Shown: positions 12,691-28,149, numbered from the stretch's first letter. The stretch is 64,000 nucleotides of DNA from Ignelater luminosus (GCA_011009095.1 VTPC01005999.1:189019-253018); one strand, 5' to 3'. Numbers and translations: made by a program. Notes: a model not told the origin generated them from the sequence alone.

Positions 12691-13779
12691 TTCAGTAAAA
12701 TAATTGTAGTTGAATGTCGGTACATACGTATTCGTGGGAGTTTTTGTATCTTGTGAAGAACACCTACTAAATGTGGTGCTGTATCCACCTACAACCTTAT
12801 ACAAAATAAGTAAAGATTGAAGGTGTTTGTGCCTCAGATGATAGGACGATGGCTTAGGCGCCATTGCATTCGTCTCCTTATAAGGGTGTACCATATATAG
12901 CCTCTAAGATGTTCATTTGTTGTGATTATCAAGTTCAGCTTAGATCTACTTATATAGGTTGTTCTGAAACTTTTTTTTGTAAATAAAAACAAAGAATTAT
13001 TTTTTGTGTAAAATTAACAATTTCATTTCCTCGACTTCCAGAGTGAAGGATATAAACCTTAAAGGGGTAACAGGATATTACTACCCCTCATATAATAGAG
13101 TTTGGTTTTACGGTTATTCAAAACTTCAAGAGGATATACTTGAGATACATCTGTTTTACGACTCCTTGGTAGCTGATTCGGTACAAATTTTATTCCGGAA
13201 CAAATTACTCTATGCGATATTTTCCAGAACATTTATTTTTTCCAGTTCAAACTTCGACATTAAAATCTGATCGAATATTAAACTTTGCCATCCATCATCT
13301 TTTTATAAATATGGGCAAAATAATAATTCGATCGTTCTATTATAAAACTAAGTTCACAAGTCGAAATTACGCCATGGTTCCAAATATCCACCTACTTTTA
13401 TACCCACCCATAGCAACTAGGGTAATAATTTAGGTTACGTCTATTTTGCGGGGACTAAAAAGTCGGGTGATCCTACGCTAATTATATTTAAACGAATACA
13501 CGGCGAGATCTGAAGCTAAGGATCAGCTGGTTTAGATCTAAATATAAGTTAATAACCTCACAACTATCTCATTTTTCTTTCTCTTTCTAGTCAGTACAAT
13601 TTTAGAGCGGCCTTGATTGAGCAATTTCACGCGGAAGCGTTGATATATTCGGTACATCTGATTTTGTTTTTTAACTTTATTACAGATGTGTTATGAAATC
13701 TCTGATATACTAAAACTTTTCTAATTCTGTAGATCACCAATATAATTCGAGAGGAAGGTTAAGGAGAGTAAGAAAAAAA

Positions 13780-13990
13780 CAATTTAAATTATTCAGGGCG
13801 ACATGTTTTTTTGTTCTGTGCGTATGTAGGTTTGAAGGGTAGGAGGGTTGGAATGAGGACAGGTGTGTCGAACTGGAACAACAACGGAGCAGCAGGTGAG
13901 GCGAGGCGGCAAGCGGCGTCCGTCGATGGCGTCGTGACCTGCTTTCGACGCCCACCGATAACACGCCACATTGTGCTTCATCCGTGACCG
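13780..13990. other. GC-rich island, function unknown
   Basis: About 200 bp of GC-rich sequence (GGCGAGGCGGCAAGCGGCG and neighbours) in AT-rich DNA. Overlapping short frames on the minus strand are not alike any family I recognise. Possibly regulatory. Confidence 0.2.
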
Positions 13991-15549
13991 AGACTTGCCA
14001 TTGTGTTGCTCTGATAAGTCGTGTGTATCATGTACTATAGAATTCCTACGCTTTATTTTGATGTTGAAACAATTCATGGTAGTTGTATCAACAATAATGG
14101 CGGTAAATGATAATGAAAAGAAGGACTTGTGTATCGTAACAAAACAGGTAGTTTAATATTACTCAATCGGATTGCTTGACATGAGTGTACATAATGAAAG
14201 CTTCTCTGATGTTCTATTAATAAAAGACGAGAATTTATGTTTAAAAATTTAATAAGCAAATAAACTTTTTGTATTTATGTTGTGTTTTATCAATCAACTA
14301 TGTTTTACTGTGATCATCATATTCTTGAAATCAGACATCTCTACCTCACTAGCTTTTCTGTATTGTCCAAAACAGAAGTATGTGTGACTACTACAATTAA
14401 GAATGAAGGTGTTTCTGGTATCTACTAAACGATTTTATAATGGTATAGAAATTGTCCGTTAAATTGACAATAATGACTTCATCACATTGTTGGCATACAA
14501 TTTCATCTGTCCTCAATACTCAAAGTCATAGTACCTTCATAGCTACAGATTGAATCGATATAATCTTGACGATTTTTCTGGAGAATATAGAAATCAATTG
14601 TTTAAAAGTTATTTCAAGTTAACCCTGAATACTGTATTAGTTCGGTCAAACAGTACTTGTTTGACTAAAGTTGCTTATAAAAACGTATTATATGCTGTGA
14701 AGTGTGAAGGAACGTAATCAATACCAGCTGATCCTGTTTCCATAGTTGTCGAGCTCAATCCACCTGCAGTTGCTGAACATGCCTTCGCTTTACAATACCT
14801 GAACCGCTGAACTTGCTTCACCTCACAACAGCTGTTTTTGGTTTTTTTTGAAAAACCTTTACCGATCATTTTTGCACCTTTTTTTAAAATTATCTGCTTC
14901 ACTGTGAACATCTAAGTATTTCATATTACCATATGGCAGAAATATAAATTAGCTACTAATAAGAAAAACAAAATAGTACTTCTTAGAAGTCGATAAAATG
15001 CTTCATTAATCTAAAAATAATATGAAACAAAATTGCATTCAACTTTTATTTCTTTTATTTTGCTAGATGTTGATGTAACACTCACTTTAGCTTATCACTT
15101 ATTTTCTTTGGAGCTACTAGATATGTCTATCAGAATATTTTGAAACTTAATCAACTTTGAACATCTTATTTTGTTAGTAATTAAAATGTGAAACAGAATA
15201 ATTATCGTAAATATTCTTTCTTCATTTCGACATATTTATGATCTTGTCTTACAAAATATTGTAAAACATACATAAATATTATACACTGTTGGCTTGGTCC
15301 AAAAATCACAATAAACCTGTTTGAGATTTAACTTGTATCTTTATATTATACCTATACTATATTCCAAATCTATCGAAACAGTCGAAAAGTTTATACTAAA
15401 TTCCTTCATTAGTGAAATACACTAGCAACTTCTATTGTAAAGAGTGTTTATAGAGTATTTTTACTGACATTTACGGTTACCGTTTGAATATATTTTGAAT
15501 TGAGTATACAATAATATATTATAACTAGAACTATGTGACGGTCATGCCT

Positions 15550-17700
15550 GTAATCTACACAGGACCGATGTTAGAGTATTTGGCGCCTATGGCAGAATTT
15601 TTTAAGACGCCTTGGTATGGTAAACAAGTCGGTGCTTAGTACGTTTAATGTCGATTTCAGATAATATCTTATTGGCCACGACGTAGCGTCTATGGCAAGT
15701 TGCCTCATTTGCTCGTTTTTTTGTTGGCTCTGACAAGAAGACGTTTACTAGAGGAGAGAAGGATTACCAGGCCGCAGAAAAACAGAAGGTAAGCTTTAAT
15801 AGCAATTCGTGAGTGTTACCCCTTCAGAGGTAAGTTTATCTAATTTTGCCAATGGAGATAGAAGCAAAACTCAATAAACAAAAGTAACATCTATACAGGA
15901 ACAATACAACCTGATTTGACCTACGTGGCCACCAAAGTGTCTTCTGCTTAGAAAATAGATACTGTGGAGTCTCTTAAAGAGTCCAAGAAGACTTTTAACC
16001 ATGATAGCAAAGTGCAAACAATTTTGTTACAACTGTGGAAAATCGCATGTTACCAAGACTTCTTGTTCTAAGTGTGCGAGTCCGTTCACTTTAGAATATC
16101 AACAATAAAGTGATTAACTGCCACAATGATGCCTTCTAGTCTCTAAAAATCCGACCTAATGTACCAAAGGCCCATCTCGCAAAAGTAAATGTCAGTTCGT
16201 CCATAATAGCATTGATCTTGATTGTGTTTTCAAACAATGCCAAAGGTAATGAAAGACCATATAATCACTGTTGGGGTTATAGGGAAGTAGATTTTTGTTA
16301 TACTGGACTCAAGAGTTAGTTGTACTATTTTGGACCGTGAGATCTAAGAGTTGTTGTCTTCTCGGCTAAGATCAATAGAAGACTGAAATAAACAATAACC
16401 CATAGAAGTTTCGGGGTTTTTCTGTTTTCAAAGCGAATGGAAAAATTCTTTTTTTCCTGAAATTATCAAATCGTTATAAATGGAGAGCGATCTAAACTTC
16501 TATATGTGAAAACCGTGAAAGATGACTATATAGTCACCTAGCCATGAAAATGTAAAAATCTGATCTAGACCATAGGAGTAGGATTCGGAGGGTCAGTAGA
16601 AGTACTACATTATAGTGCGTTTAAGCATTATTTTGAAATAGAAAAATAGTTGAACGGATACACTGACATTATTAGTACTGCAAAGACTGAAGATACCAAA
16701 CTTAGATGCTTTCTGTTATCAAACATTCTGACATTCTCTAATAGAAAAGAATTATAATATACATAAATTAGTATGGATAAAAGTTGAACAAATTCCTTTC
16801 TGGTGAATCATAGTTGTGATTTAAATTTTTTCAATCTATTGATCCACCAATTACGATGATTAACTTTCTAGTTTTTTTTACCTAAGTCGGCCAAATTCGA
16901 CATAAATGTCGATCTAGACAAAAAATATTAAAAGCTGAAAACAAATTCAAGGTTACAAGAAGAAGGGTAGGTGTTTGGAGCCAAGACAGAATCTCTTAAG
17001 GTTCCTTCGTGTGGTAAATAGGGTGGTTCGAGGTCAGTTTCAGACGTCTTACTGATGCCTAGTCACTGCGGTGCCTATAGCAAGTTACCTCAACTGTACA
17101 TCATTTCGTCAGCCTAAGGTTGTCAACAGTTTTCAAGAGGTTGAGTATCATAATCTACATTAAAGAAAAACCAGATGCTATAGGAAGGCAAGAAATGGAT
17201 CGAACCTTCGTTCAGTTTGACTGTTGGCACTATTTTAAAGAGAATACAAATTTGAAGCTTACAGTAAATGGTAATGCTGGTAATAATTTTGGTAAAAAGG
17301 GAAAACATACAATACACAGGAAAAATCTGAAAATTTGTTTATTCATGGCCAAAGACTTTAAGGTGAAAACTAAATATAGAAGGTCAGTATCATAGTAGTA
17401 CTGCTTCATTAAACACACATCAAACCGCTACAGAAAACCTATTGGACAGTATTCTTCGAGCAACAAACACAAGCATTAAAATTATACAACTTCAAGAAAT
17501 CCGAGGAAGATAGCGTTTGGAGAATTTTGAAAATTTATTTTGCTCAACTAACTACAAAAAGTCCAGACGCCAGAAGTTTTATGAAGTTGTAATGTGCCAT
17601 CAAAAACCTCTAGAGATAGAGGAGATCTCTCATCGTTGTAATAGACGAAACGAACAGAAACATAGAGATCTGTTGATGATGAATGACTATATTAACAATG
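15550..17700. mobile_element. Decayed mobile element region
   Basis: A roughly 130-bp block at 15590-15720 (TATGGCAAGTTGCCTCA) recurs, diverged, at 16975-17100 (TATAGCAAGTTACCTCA) in the same orientation, suggesting long repeats around an interior of 1.3 kb. Near 16013-16080 the plus strand reads a Cys/His-rich stretch (CYNCGKSHVTKTSC) resembling a degraded gag zinc knuckle. Stops and shifts are frequent, so the element is dead. The class is uncertain; an LTR retrotransposon is one option. Confidence 0.35.
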
Positions 17701-19113
17701 TTTAGTCATGTGAAGTATATTTGCTCGCTACTGAAGGGCTATAGTCAGTTGCAATCCAATTTCTGATCATCAATATTAACAACAGCTAATATGGTTGTAT
17801 TGATTAAACACAAACCATTATGCTTCGATTTTACATGTTATAAATTGTTCAAAAGTTAATAAGGAAGGTTGCAACCTAAACATGATATGTCGCGACGTAC
17901 AGCCAATTCAATTACGAAGCTAATTGTAAATTAACTTTTTTTGACATCTCGTACAATACTAAGAAAGATAGATACTTCATCATAAAATACTCTTACGATA
18001 TATGCAATGAAACAAACAGGTTTTCACGGTTCCAAAGCCTACGTGGAGTAATGTAACACAGCTTTTCATTAAGTGCTGCCTATAGGTAGCTTTAACCTTT
18101 CATAATGATCAAACATAAAAACGGTTAATCATAAATGCATAAACCCACCCCTAAGCAAATTCCTTTCAATAATTTAGCAGCAAACCCCAATGAAGTTTCC
18201 AAAACATGAATCAATCAATTTAAAACAAGATAAAGAATTCAAAATAAATCAATAAAAACAAAACAATAACAGCAAAACAATTTACTATGAATCATTCCGG
18301 ACATTCTTGTATAATAGTACATGGTATATAAATAAATAATTACTGGCGTGGAAATTACCTTCAACGTCCTTGTAAAACGTTGGCACGAAGTGACATGTTT
18401 ATTTACATTTACATAAAATTATGGGAACTTAAGTTATTGCGCATAAATCAAAAATATTATGCGTTATCTAAATGCAGTTTTTTTCTCTTTAAGTATCATG
18501 TGGAAACTTTCAACTATTCACTACAAGAAAATATGTCGATTCATATTGCAATTAAAAATTCTTGCCCAATGTAAATATTGACAGGGACGATTTCATGCTC
18601 CAAATAAGCGAAGTGTTTTTTGCAAGACGGTGCCAACTTTCAAGTTCATTTTTAAGTTAGAAAAAAACGCAAAAAGTTCGTTTAGGTATAATTATCACAC
18701 GTCCATTTTAAGTTTGTTGACAGATGAAAAATTGATTTTGCAAGGTTTGGCATTTATGGGTTGTGCAATTATAAAGTATGTTTTTTATTATTATTAATCT
18801 AGCAATGAAAGTTTTTACATTTTTCTCTAATAATAGAACTGTCTAAAAATAAAATCGCTTATAATTATTTGTTCCGCCCATTAATCATCTAAATATGTGA
18901 AATATGAATAATTCATTTTATACAGCATTTTTTCGAAATAAATAATAATTCTGTCTAGCTTTCTTAATTGAAAGATAGCAAAAAAGTTGTGTACTACAAT
19001 CTAAGCGTGTTTAATATTAAAGTGTAATCGATCATTAATTGAACTAATAATAAAATTACAATATAGTATCTCAATTAACCAACTTTGTAATTTTTACTAT
19101 GAATGAGAATAAC

Positions 19114-19132
19114 ATGATGATGATGATGATGA
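19114..19132. repeat. (ATG)n microsatellite
   Basis: Six tandem ATG triplets in non-coding DNA. Confidence 0.9.
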
Positions 19133-22100
19133 CTATTCCGTTTGAATAAACTTAGTTTGATTCTTTGCTTCCTTATTAGCAAATAGTTATTGATATCCTT
19201 GATAGCATCTTTCTATTTTTCTGTTAGATACGCTTTTACAATTTATGTGTGTTTCAATTTAAATCATCTTATGGTATGTATAAATACCCCTTTTAAGATT
19301 AGGGTAAGTCCATCAAAGATACTTTTTTTGTTATTGTTATCATAAGATTAAAAGAAAGTTTTTCGATCTTGACTTCTTAGGAAAACCACAAGCTGATTGG
19401 TGTTTTAGGTGTGTCACCTCAGTTCTTTTTTATCATTTAAATCTATACAGCTAACTATGGAGAGGATTATTTGCAAATTATACTAAATAAAAAGGAAATT
19501 TCTAAAAACCTTCACCTTTTGAAATAGAACGTTGTTTAAATCTGAATGGAGATTTATATTCCAAAGTCTTTTCAGGTATAAAATCAATCTTGTTGCTTTG
19601 CTCTTCGTTTTTGGCAAACATACTTGGAAAATTATAAGTCGATATCATTCTAAATCTTCAGAATGAAAACTATAATTGCATATTTATACATTTTCAAATT
19701 TCTGAAGTGACGTTTGCTCTAAATCAAATTTAAAACAATTTCTAAAATAGTCAAACTTTGTATTATGATCGAGCTATTTAACAATAATTAATAAAAAAAT
19801 CTCAAGTCGTTGTATTTACCATTTTAGTGTTTCTCTCTGATCAAGACAGTATGAACGTAAAGAAGAGTCACATTTTACACAAGATAATCACGTTACTACA
19901 TAATGCATCGGACCTGGTGGTATAAATTTCGATAAAAAATCTGCGGTATAAGATGTTATCCGTACCAGAAAACGATCGAGCTTTTGGCCCTGTCGGACTT
20001 TTCTCGGACCTGCTGTGCTTTTTGGACCTGTCAAACTTTTCGGGCTTGTTAAGAACGTTGCCAGGTTTCGGACGGCATCGGTTTATTCCTCTATCTACTA
20101 TGCCAAGAGAATGAATGATTTCAAAGTCTTCAGATAGCTGGCGTTTCATGGTACTGTAGACTCGTTTTCTATGGTATTTAAGTGGGATATTTTTTAATTT
20201 AAGTTTTCTACTCGAGATGAAAGAAGGTAACACCTAATACCTTCCTTCCTTTATCTCAATAATACAATGATCACTTGAGCAATCATTTTGACTAATTCTA
20301 CGGAATCAGATGACTCTGTCAACTATTCTATCATTCTAAAATTTCTGATAATAAAAAAGCTTATTTTATCTAAGTCAACCATTTTCTTATTTACTGTTGC
20401 ATAAGGAGCTTTAAGGTAGCATCTGGAAAGGTATGGTGGTTTCCTTGTTGATCGTTCAATGGAACTCAGAAATCAATTCAGAACACCTTTTACGATCAAA
20501 GCCAAAAAGATGTTCGAGGTATGGTATTTTTAAATGTCTTCTTGAATATTAAACTATTTTTGTCGGAACATACTTTTCAAGCTGGTATATAGATTTTCGA
20601 GTTCCTATGAGGCATATCGACTTAAAAGCTTTAGACTCTGGAACAAAGCAGTAACCGCGGTATCTCATTGCATTTAGACAAGTTTATCTTATTTTGCGCA
20701 TAACGCATCTCGTCTTATAAAAATATAAATCAATGTTGTATGTAATAGGGAAAGTATGGAAGGATTGCTTGCATACCTATAGTTGCCAGCAATCAACTAG
20801 TAGCTACTGAATTAAATAGTTTAATACTTAAAGCTTAAATCGATTAGATTATTTGAACGCAAAGACAAAAAATAAATGAAAACATGTATAAAGTGATAAA
20901 AACATTCAAGCTGTTTATTCATCCTGTATAGTAAAATTTAAAAAATTTAATTTGTATTCGCATTATGTAAAAAAAGAAAAAAGAAACTAATTGTTTTTTA
21001 TTGCCAAAAGAAAAGAATTAAGACATCTTGGTATTTCTTCTGCCCATCGTTAATATGAGAAACGATTAACTTAAGAGTTCCCATTTATTTAATCATTATG
21101 TAGCCCATTGCAAAAAATAGTATAACTTGAAATGCTGCACGATGCACGAAGAATATAATAAAACAAACAGGTAATACTATAATAAAAAATAATATTAAGC
21201 ACTCGTAAATTCTCGAGCTGTTTCGAGATAGAAATGTAAAATGCACCTACGCAGCACACGTATACATATCCGTACAAAATACACTCACACATCAATATTG
21301 TACTTCGTACGTAGCTCGTAACTCCAGGTAATTTCCGATAATAGGTGCTACGTGGCGCCAAGTTAAATAATCAAACAAACACACCTGACATGTTCGCTGA
21401 CTGATAACTTTGATAACATACATATTTGATGACTCATTATTTTTATTACGCACATACATAATGCAAAATGAGGTATAATTAAAATTAACCACCGACTTGT
21501 AGTATACAAAGTGCGTAACTTTAATAATAACACATAGAAATATCTATTTTAGAGCAACAATATTCTCTCCTTCCCCCTCGCAACGTTAGCACACGGTAAA
21601 TTAAATTCTTTTGACATTTTTAATTACGTGTTTAAGACAATAATGACAGAAATAAAAACTTTTAAAACCAACAAAAGAAAATAATCTCCCATCACACATA
21701 GTGCAACATGACTTTTAGTAAAAAGAACATTTGCAAACAGAATGTGAGGCAAGTGTCAATTTGCAGTCATAAAAAGAAATGTGGGTCAAAATGCATTTAT
21801 GAAATTATAATCTCGCCATATTTAGACAGACATCAACACACCACACACACCATACACATACATACAGAATTTTAATTGGTTATTTTAAATTCACTTTCTT
21901 AATAAGGTTCTGTTGCATAAACGCTTCTACAGTTTTATTTAAATTTTATCGTTTTGGTTCTTTTGGCTTTTAAAATGGCAGCGTTTATATAACTTTTGAT
22001 TTAATAATCGATTTTATGGAAAAAATTAATGAGCAGACCAAAATCCTTGTAGACTTCCTAAATTAAATGGAACAGTACGATAAAGGCTTGTTTATGCATA

Positions 22101-23481
22101 TATCACGCGATGAAGTAAATTTAGTGTCAAGCTTGACTTTTTTATTCGTTGTTTTGTATTTGTACTCATTAAGCTGCGTCTGCATTTTCAACATTTAATG
22201 TCGAAAAGTATTTATTGAGGTCAGCAGTTTACATTTTTGACGTGTCTTATCTTTCAACGTTCTGATTACATCATACTTTGTGGGCATTCATCTTCGATTT
22301 CCAATATCAGTCATCTTTCATTCTTAATGTCCTAGCGGTGACAGATTTAGATTTTTTAATTGACCCTTTAATGCAAAATTCCAGACACTTACTATTACCT
22401 TCATTCCTCTAGATTTTGTATTGGACTGTTAAAAACCTTTTCTACAAACCAAGATATATCTTTTGGCAACAGATAATAAATCCTACATCTTCAGGAAATT
22501 AAGATAGATTTTCTTCCGGTACCTTTTTTCATTTCTCTCTCTTTCTACTACCCCACCTCTTTAACCCGTTTTGCCCTTTTTTCTCAGTTAAACTTGACCC
22601 TTCGTCATTTTGTTTTGTCTTCTCTCCATTTGCCTTGCTTTGCGTATTATGTTTTGTATTTCGACCCACTTAAATCATTAATTCTTTTACCACTTTCTTT
22701 TTCGTCGCACTGTGTGTATCCTTGTACCTGACATTCTTCTTCGTTTCTCTTACTTCTACTGATTTGCCTTTTACTTTTCTTTTCCATGGTTTATTTCTTA
22801 CTATAGTTTTCTCAACGTATAATAATTTCACTCAATTGATGTCGGTCCTTACTCGTTTACTTTTCTCGACTCTCACTTGTCTACCTTCTTCCAAGTTATT
22901 TTGTACTTACTTCTTACTAGCGTCTCCAAAAACTTGAGGTTAGAAGGTAGAGCTCCTGAACGTGTTTGAAATAGGTACATGTTGTAATACTATTCTTTCG
23001 GGTTGTGTCGTGTCGTCTGATTGGAGTAGTTGTAGAATTCTTTCTTCTGTCCTGCTCTCTGGTGGCATGGTAGATCGGTAGTAAGATAATGGTGGTGGTT
23101 ATACTACTGAATGTTGCAGAATGATGACATATGAATAGTCAATGCGTTTCACTTAATTCTAGCTGAGACGCTTCTCTTCTAGTTTTAGGATTTCAAATTG
23201 GTCAGAAAACCTTGATAATTGGCTTCTCTTCCATCCGTTTGAGAGTTTGCACTTCAATATTGTGATACTGATGTTTAGTGGTACTGGTCGTGTCGATTTT
23301 TTTAATGCTGATAGGTGATCCATTCTCAGTGTAATTCTATATACTGCATTTGCAGTTGGTGGTTCTGGACATTAGGAAACCTTGATGATTACACACTTGA
23401 ATGCTGTTGCTGAGCTCGTCGTCGGTTAATTGGAAATACTATTGAGTGTTATAGTCTATTGCCAGGGAATAATGGATAGTT

Positions 23482-23967
23482 TCATGATTCAGTATGACCC
23501 TTGAAAACTTTAGAGATGTGATGTGATACTGGGGTTACGTTAATAATTGTGAATGTGGTGATTTCTGCCATATGGGAAGTAATCAAATACATGAGTCGAT
23601 TTAGTGTGCTTGACTTCTCGTTTTTAATAGTGTAGAACATTGTAGAATGATGATGCAGGATGGAATCTTCTGAGGTTTCTGACGTCACCTTGGTAATATG
23701 GGTACAGGTGCTCCCGGTTAAAGTGCAGTCCAACAGGTTGGAGTAGTAATTTGTTAGTTCAATGATATAACTCAAAACCATGTTAAATGCGTTGATGATG
23801 TGGATGCTAATTTTATTTTGATCAATGCTTCTGTACAGTCTTTGCATTTCTTCAATAGCTTTCAACTTGACAAGTTTAGAATTTTTATCTTTATTTCCTT
23901 GAATGAATTCTTGTTGGTTTTTGTAGAGTGCAATGTTTGTCCTGATACACTTAATGAGTCCTTCCAA
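23482..23967 (-). pseudogene. Unidentified 161-codon ORF, possible decayed mobile-element protein
   Basis: The longest open frame of the crp intron. The predicted protein has a long helical, charged N-terminal half (rich in K, E, N, Q with hydrophobic heptad-like spacing) followed by a hydrophobic stretch and a Ser/Thr-rich tail. The coiled-coil followed by an Asn/Ile-rich helix loosely recalls the stalk of insect retroelement envelope or baculovirus F-like proteins, but no diagnostic motif is present. The flanking frame on the same strand is broken by stops. No start context, splice sites or neighbours argue for a host gene. Confidence 0.25.
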
Positions 23968-25079
23968 ATCTTTTGTTCACCATGTGAATTGTTTTTCTTT
24001 CTCTTACAGGTGTTGCATTCAATGGTCACATTGACTTTCTTCTGTTAATTCTTCGACTTTGTTTCAGTATCGCGGTAATTGCAGTCGCATCTTCTCCAAT
24101 ACGAGAGTAAAATTTGAAATATTCCCCTATCGATTCACGTAGTTTCCATTTCTCCAGTAAAATCGATGTGAATTGTCAAACTGCTTTACTATCTTTATCT
24201 GTTCCAGTATGCTTTCTTGGCTTCTAAAGATAATACGCTACGAATTCCGATTTGTGTGCAAAAACGACTTCAAATATTTTTTCAGATAACATGCAGTCTT
24301 GAATAAAATGAAATAATAGGTCTGAACAAAGAAAATTGTTTTATAAACTTTTGCGTAAATACGTAACGCGATCATTATCTGATCGATGCAATTGAAAATT
24401 GAGTAAGGTTATTCCTCACCATTGCAGGTGAAAAAGTTGATTAACAATGTATAGGCAACTGTTTAAGCTGAAATATGAAAGGATCATTTCATTTCGTAAT
24501 AAAATTAATTTAACGCTTTTTTTCAAGAGCGGAAAATTGTTGCATGGCAATTGTTTTTGTATCAATCAACAAAATTAAACTGCAGTTTTAAGTCACTCTA
24601 AAATTAACAAAGAACCATATTTTATGATAAACAAATAAAGAAAAATAACTACACTAAACAGAACCTTCGCTGAGAATAATAAGAGCATAAAGTAAAAAAT
24701 AAAACAATTATTTTTCCAAATATAACCTTGAAGATATGCAGTAAGTAAATGAAAATTATTTGCTGCAGTTTTATTCAATTTGTCACTCATTTATTACTTC
24801 AACACGAGGTTAAATTGCTTGTTTGTTATATGGTACCGATAAATTTTTTATTGTCCATTGTAACATAGTGCGTGCGTAATAAAACAATGGAAGTTTTAAT
24901 GGAGCATTTAAAAAACCATTGGACGATACTAGTAAACATTGATTTATTAACTTCATGAAATGGATGTCAAGACGTATTTTGATGCTGTAGTACAACCTTT
25001 TGATATCTTTATTTATAAATCTAGAAAAGAATGTATAACAAGCAGAATAAAATGTTTTACGAATTTTTAAACTGCTTAA

Positions 25080-25400
25080 AAGTATATTTCAAGGTCTTGC
25101 TCCCTTTACTGAAGGGTCGCAACCTTCTACCTGAAATTCACGAACAAAGGTTTCGTTGCACCTGGTGAGCTTATTATTCCATACGCGAGAAAGGTGTTTC
25201 GACAAAACCGAACCACCAGTTGCAAAATTGGATCTTTTAACCTTCTTCTCGAACAAACACCACCCACCCCACCTTTAAGGTTTTTTCCACTCCTATTTGC
25301 AAATTAACCAACGAGCACCAGCAGAGGCTGCAGGGTTCTACGAATTACATCACTCTAAGATATGAAGAGTAAGGGTGAATTTAATCTAGAAAAGTTCTTA
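25080..25400. promoter_or_regulatory. GC-balanced non-coding patch, candidate regulatory
   Basis: Composition differs from the AT-rich surroundings and no frame is open. It holds pyrimidine-rich runs (CACCACCCACCCCACC) and no repeats that I can see. Candidate conserved element only. Confidence 0.15.
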
Positions 25401-26449
25401 AAATATGTCCAGGTGTGATCTTATCTACAAAAGAGGCCGGAAGTTATATGTAAGAAGGGGGATAAGGAGGAGAAACTGAACATCGCGTATTATTACATTT
25501 TTAATTTCATGCTAATGATTTTTTTTATAAATAATTGAGAGACCAGTTAATTGATTTTCTAATCTGTTGAATAATACATTGAGGAAGAGTTTGATTATTA
25601 AAACATGATAGATTTAAATTAGTTTTATTCTTCAGCTAAATATTACCATTACTTATATTAAATGAAACAGAAACCTTTTTGAATTCGAAGCTTAAACAAT
25701 TCTAACAAAGTTTGCGTTTCGCTAGATATCTTTGATTAGAAACCAATCATTACAGTAGGTTTGTTTAAGGTTTTATATTAAGGAAGAGTAATTAAAGCTC
25801 GATGCGAGCCAGACCGGAAGAATGAAGTTTTCTGGAAAAGCTAATTCATGCAAACAATTCGTCGTTTTCAAAATTAAAATACCATACACCATTTTACTTT
25901 AATTTCGAACATCTTTAATTCAATTCAAACTATACCAGACCCAATCAGTACTCTTCTGACCAACTCAGTGTACCTATCTAAACCATTCTAAATACCAATT
26001 AATATAAGGCAACGTGTAACCAAGCGAGAAACAAATGTATCAAGATAATATACATGCTCAATTCACATTTTGACCTTTAAACACCAACACCACGCAAGTC
26101 ATTACATTTGCTTACAAGCTAACCATATCACTAGCAAGTCTACTTATATTTTTTTCGATATCAAGAGTTCTTATGAAATAATTAATGATCCCTAAAGGGT
26201 GGTATATAGTGCTAGTGAACAAGAGATCAAATGTCCTTGCACACAAGGCGAAACATCACCAATAATATCTATGCTTACCTCTGTTTCCAAATGATAGTCT
26301 TGTGCAGGGTCGAACTGGATATTTTGGTTCCTATACTATTACATAACATTAAGGACAAAAGTGTAACTCATCTGTGAATATTACGATATTGCGCTTTCGC
26401 CTTACTTTCTAAAACGATACGTGAGTTGCTTACTTATCGATTTGGCAAT

Positions 26450-26960
26450 TGGAATTTTAGATTTCGGTCCTATTTGGCCCCCAGACTGGTTTGGTCCCAG
26501 AGTCTCTAGACTCCTAGTCCCCACAACCAGTCTAATTCTGGATATGTGCTTGATGTTTTAACAATCGCAATACATCTATATTCATAGTAATTTATTATTT
26601 GCTCAACTATCAAAACAAGTCTGGAGTTTGTCCCAAAAATCAAGACAAACGAAAACCAAAATTCAGGTTATTTATTAGAGAAAAAAATAAGATTCCCAAT
26701 AAATCAAGACCAAAACAAAAATCTATAGGTACTTGCATGGATCTTGGTTTTGTAAAGCACTGTAGTAAAATGCTTTACTTTAATATCCAACTGTTATTGT
26801 CTAGTAGCATTTGAAATTCTTCGAAAAACTGATAAACTAGATTCTTGGTAACAAACAAACAGCAGTGATTCTTTGCAAGTCTTGGTCTTGTCTAAAAAAT
26901 GAAGCAGAACCAACATCAAGGCTCGGAGTACAAAAGAAAACCAAGACCAAGATCAAAATC
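26450..26960. repeat. Decayed repeat with TTGGTC/GACCAA phrases
   Basis: Starts with the GAGTCT/AGACTC-type block shared with 3955-4125, followed by repeated CAAGAC/GTCTTG phrases in both orientations (for example 26640, 26706, 26875, 26945). Short frames here are not gene-like. Probably an old dispersed element. Confidence 0.3.
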
Positions 26961-28149
26961 GATAGATTTTGATCTACAGTATGAATTTTTATTTTATTAC
27001 GATAATACTTTACAATTAATTCTCTACAGTAACATTCAAAAAGAAATGGTTAGATCTTTCGGAAAAAAGAATGTAGTACCAAACGGAAATCTTTGCTCTG
27101 CAACAAAAGAAGATTTTTGATCAAAATAATTTTAATTTAACTAATAATCAAAAGTTAAACTACCATACAAGAGTTCTACTTCATTGACAGAGGAAATATA
27201 TCAGTTAAATATACTGAAGTAATAACAAAAATATTGCAAATTCATATTTGTAATTTAGCGAATTTGTATAGTTTTCGCATAACTTAATATCATACTGATA
27301 TGTCTGTAGAAGGATGTGGTTTAATTCAAGAGATTAACAGTGATTTGCAAATGGTTAAGAAAGGAAATTCTATTCCTATAATATTCTACCACATGTTTCA
27401 CACGAGCCAATTTGATATCCTCGTTAAGTATTCCGTTTCATTCGACAGTATAAATAAACTAACCCTATAATATCCATTTTACAGATGCCCGTACGCATTT
27501 GCGAAACCAATCAAAATCGACATTTATAGCACCTAAGACAATTTGCTGAATTGGTTAAAACATCCCTGGTTAAGGATAATTTTTCGGTCACGTTTCGAGT
27601 TTCACGTCGTAACTTTTAAGATCTAACTCCAGCAATAAAAACAAAAGCAATTTGGGCCTGGATAGGGCGATAAAGAATAAGTGTCGGGGAACTAAATATC
27701 GTGATGGGGGGTTTTTACAGCAAAAGAATGCATCTAATAATTTAACTGGTTATAAAAAAGAAACCGCAAACAATAGTTATTAGAGGAGAATAGGAGAACA
27801 TTCACGAAATGCAATGCTCGCAAAGATAAAACTCTCTTGTAGCGCTTTCATTTCTTCAACTGTAAATCAAATGGATTGTGACGTTGTCCTGCAGTATGTA
27901 AAGACGTTGCGTGACAGACGAAGGATCGAGATTGGAACTCACTAACGACCCTACAATTCATTTTGTTGCTTAGAAATATTAACATAGCTAACCGAAAAGG
28001 TGGAGTAAAAATATTAAAATTAATTATCTGAACAACAGTTTGTTTAGTGATCAATTGGTACTTCTGATAGAAGGTGTTCAAAATTACAGTTTGGAAGGAA
28101 TGAAGGAAAAGATCTAGAAAAAAAATCATATCGAAAAAAGACCATCTAG

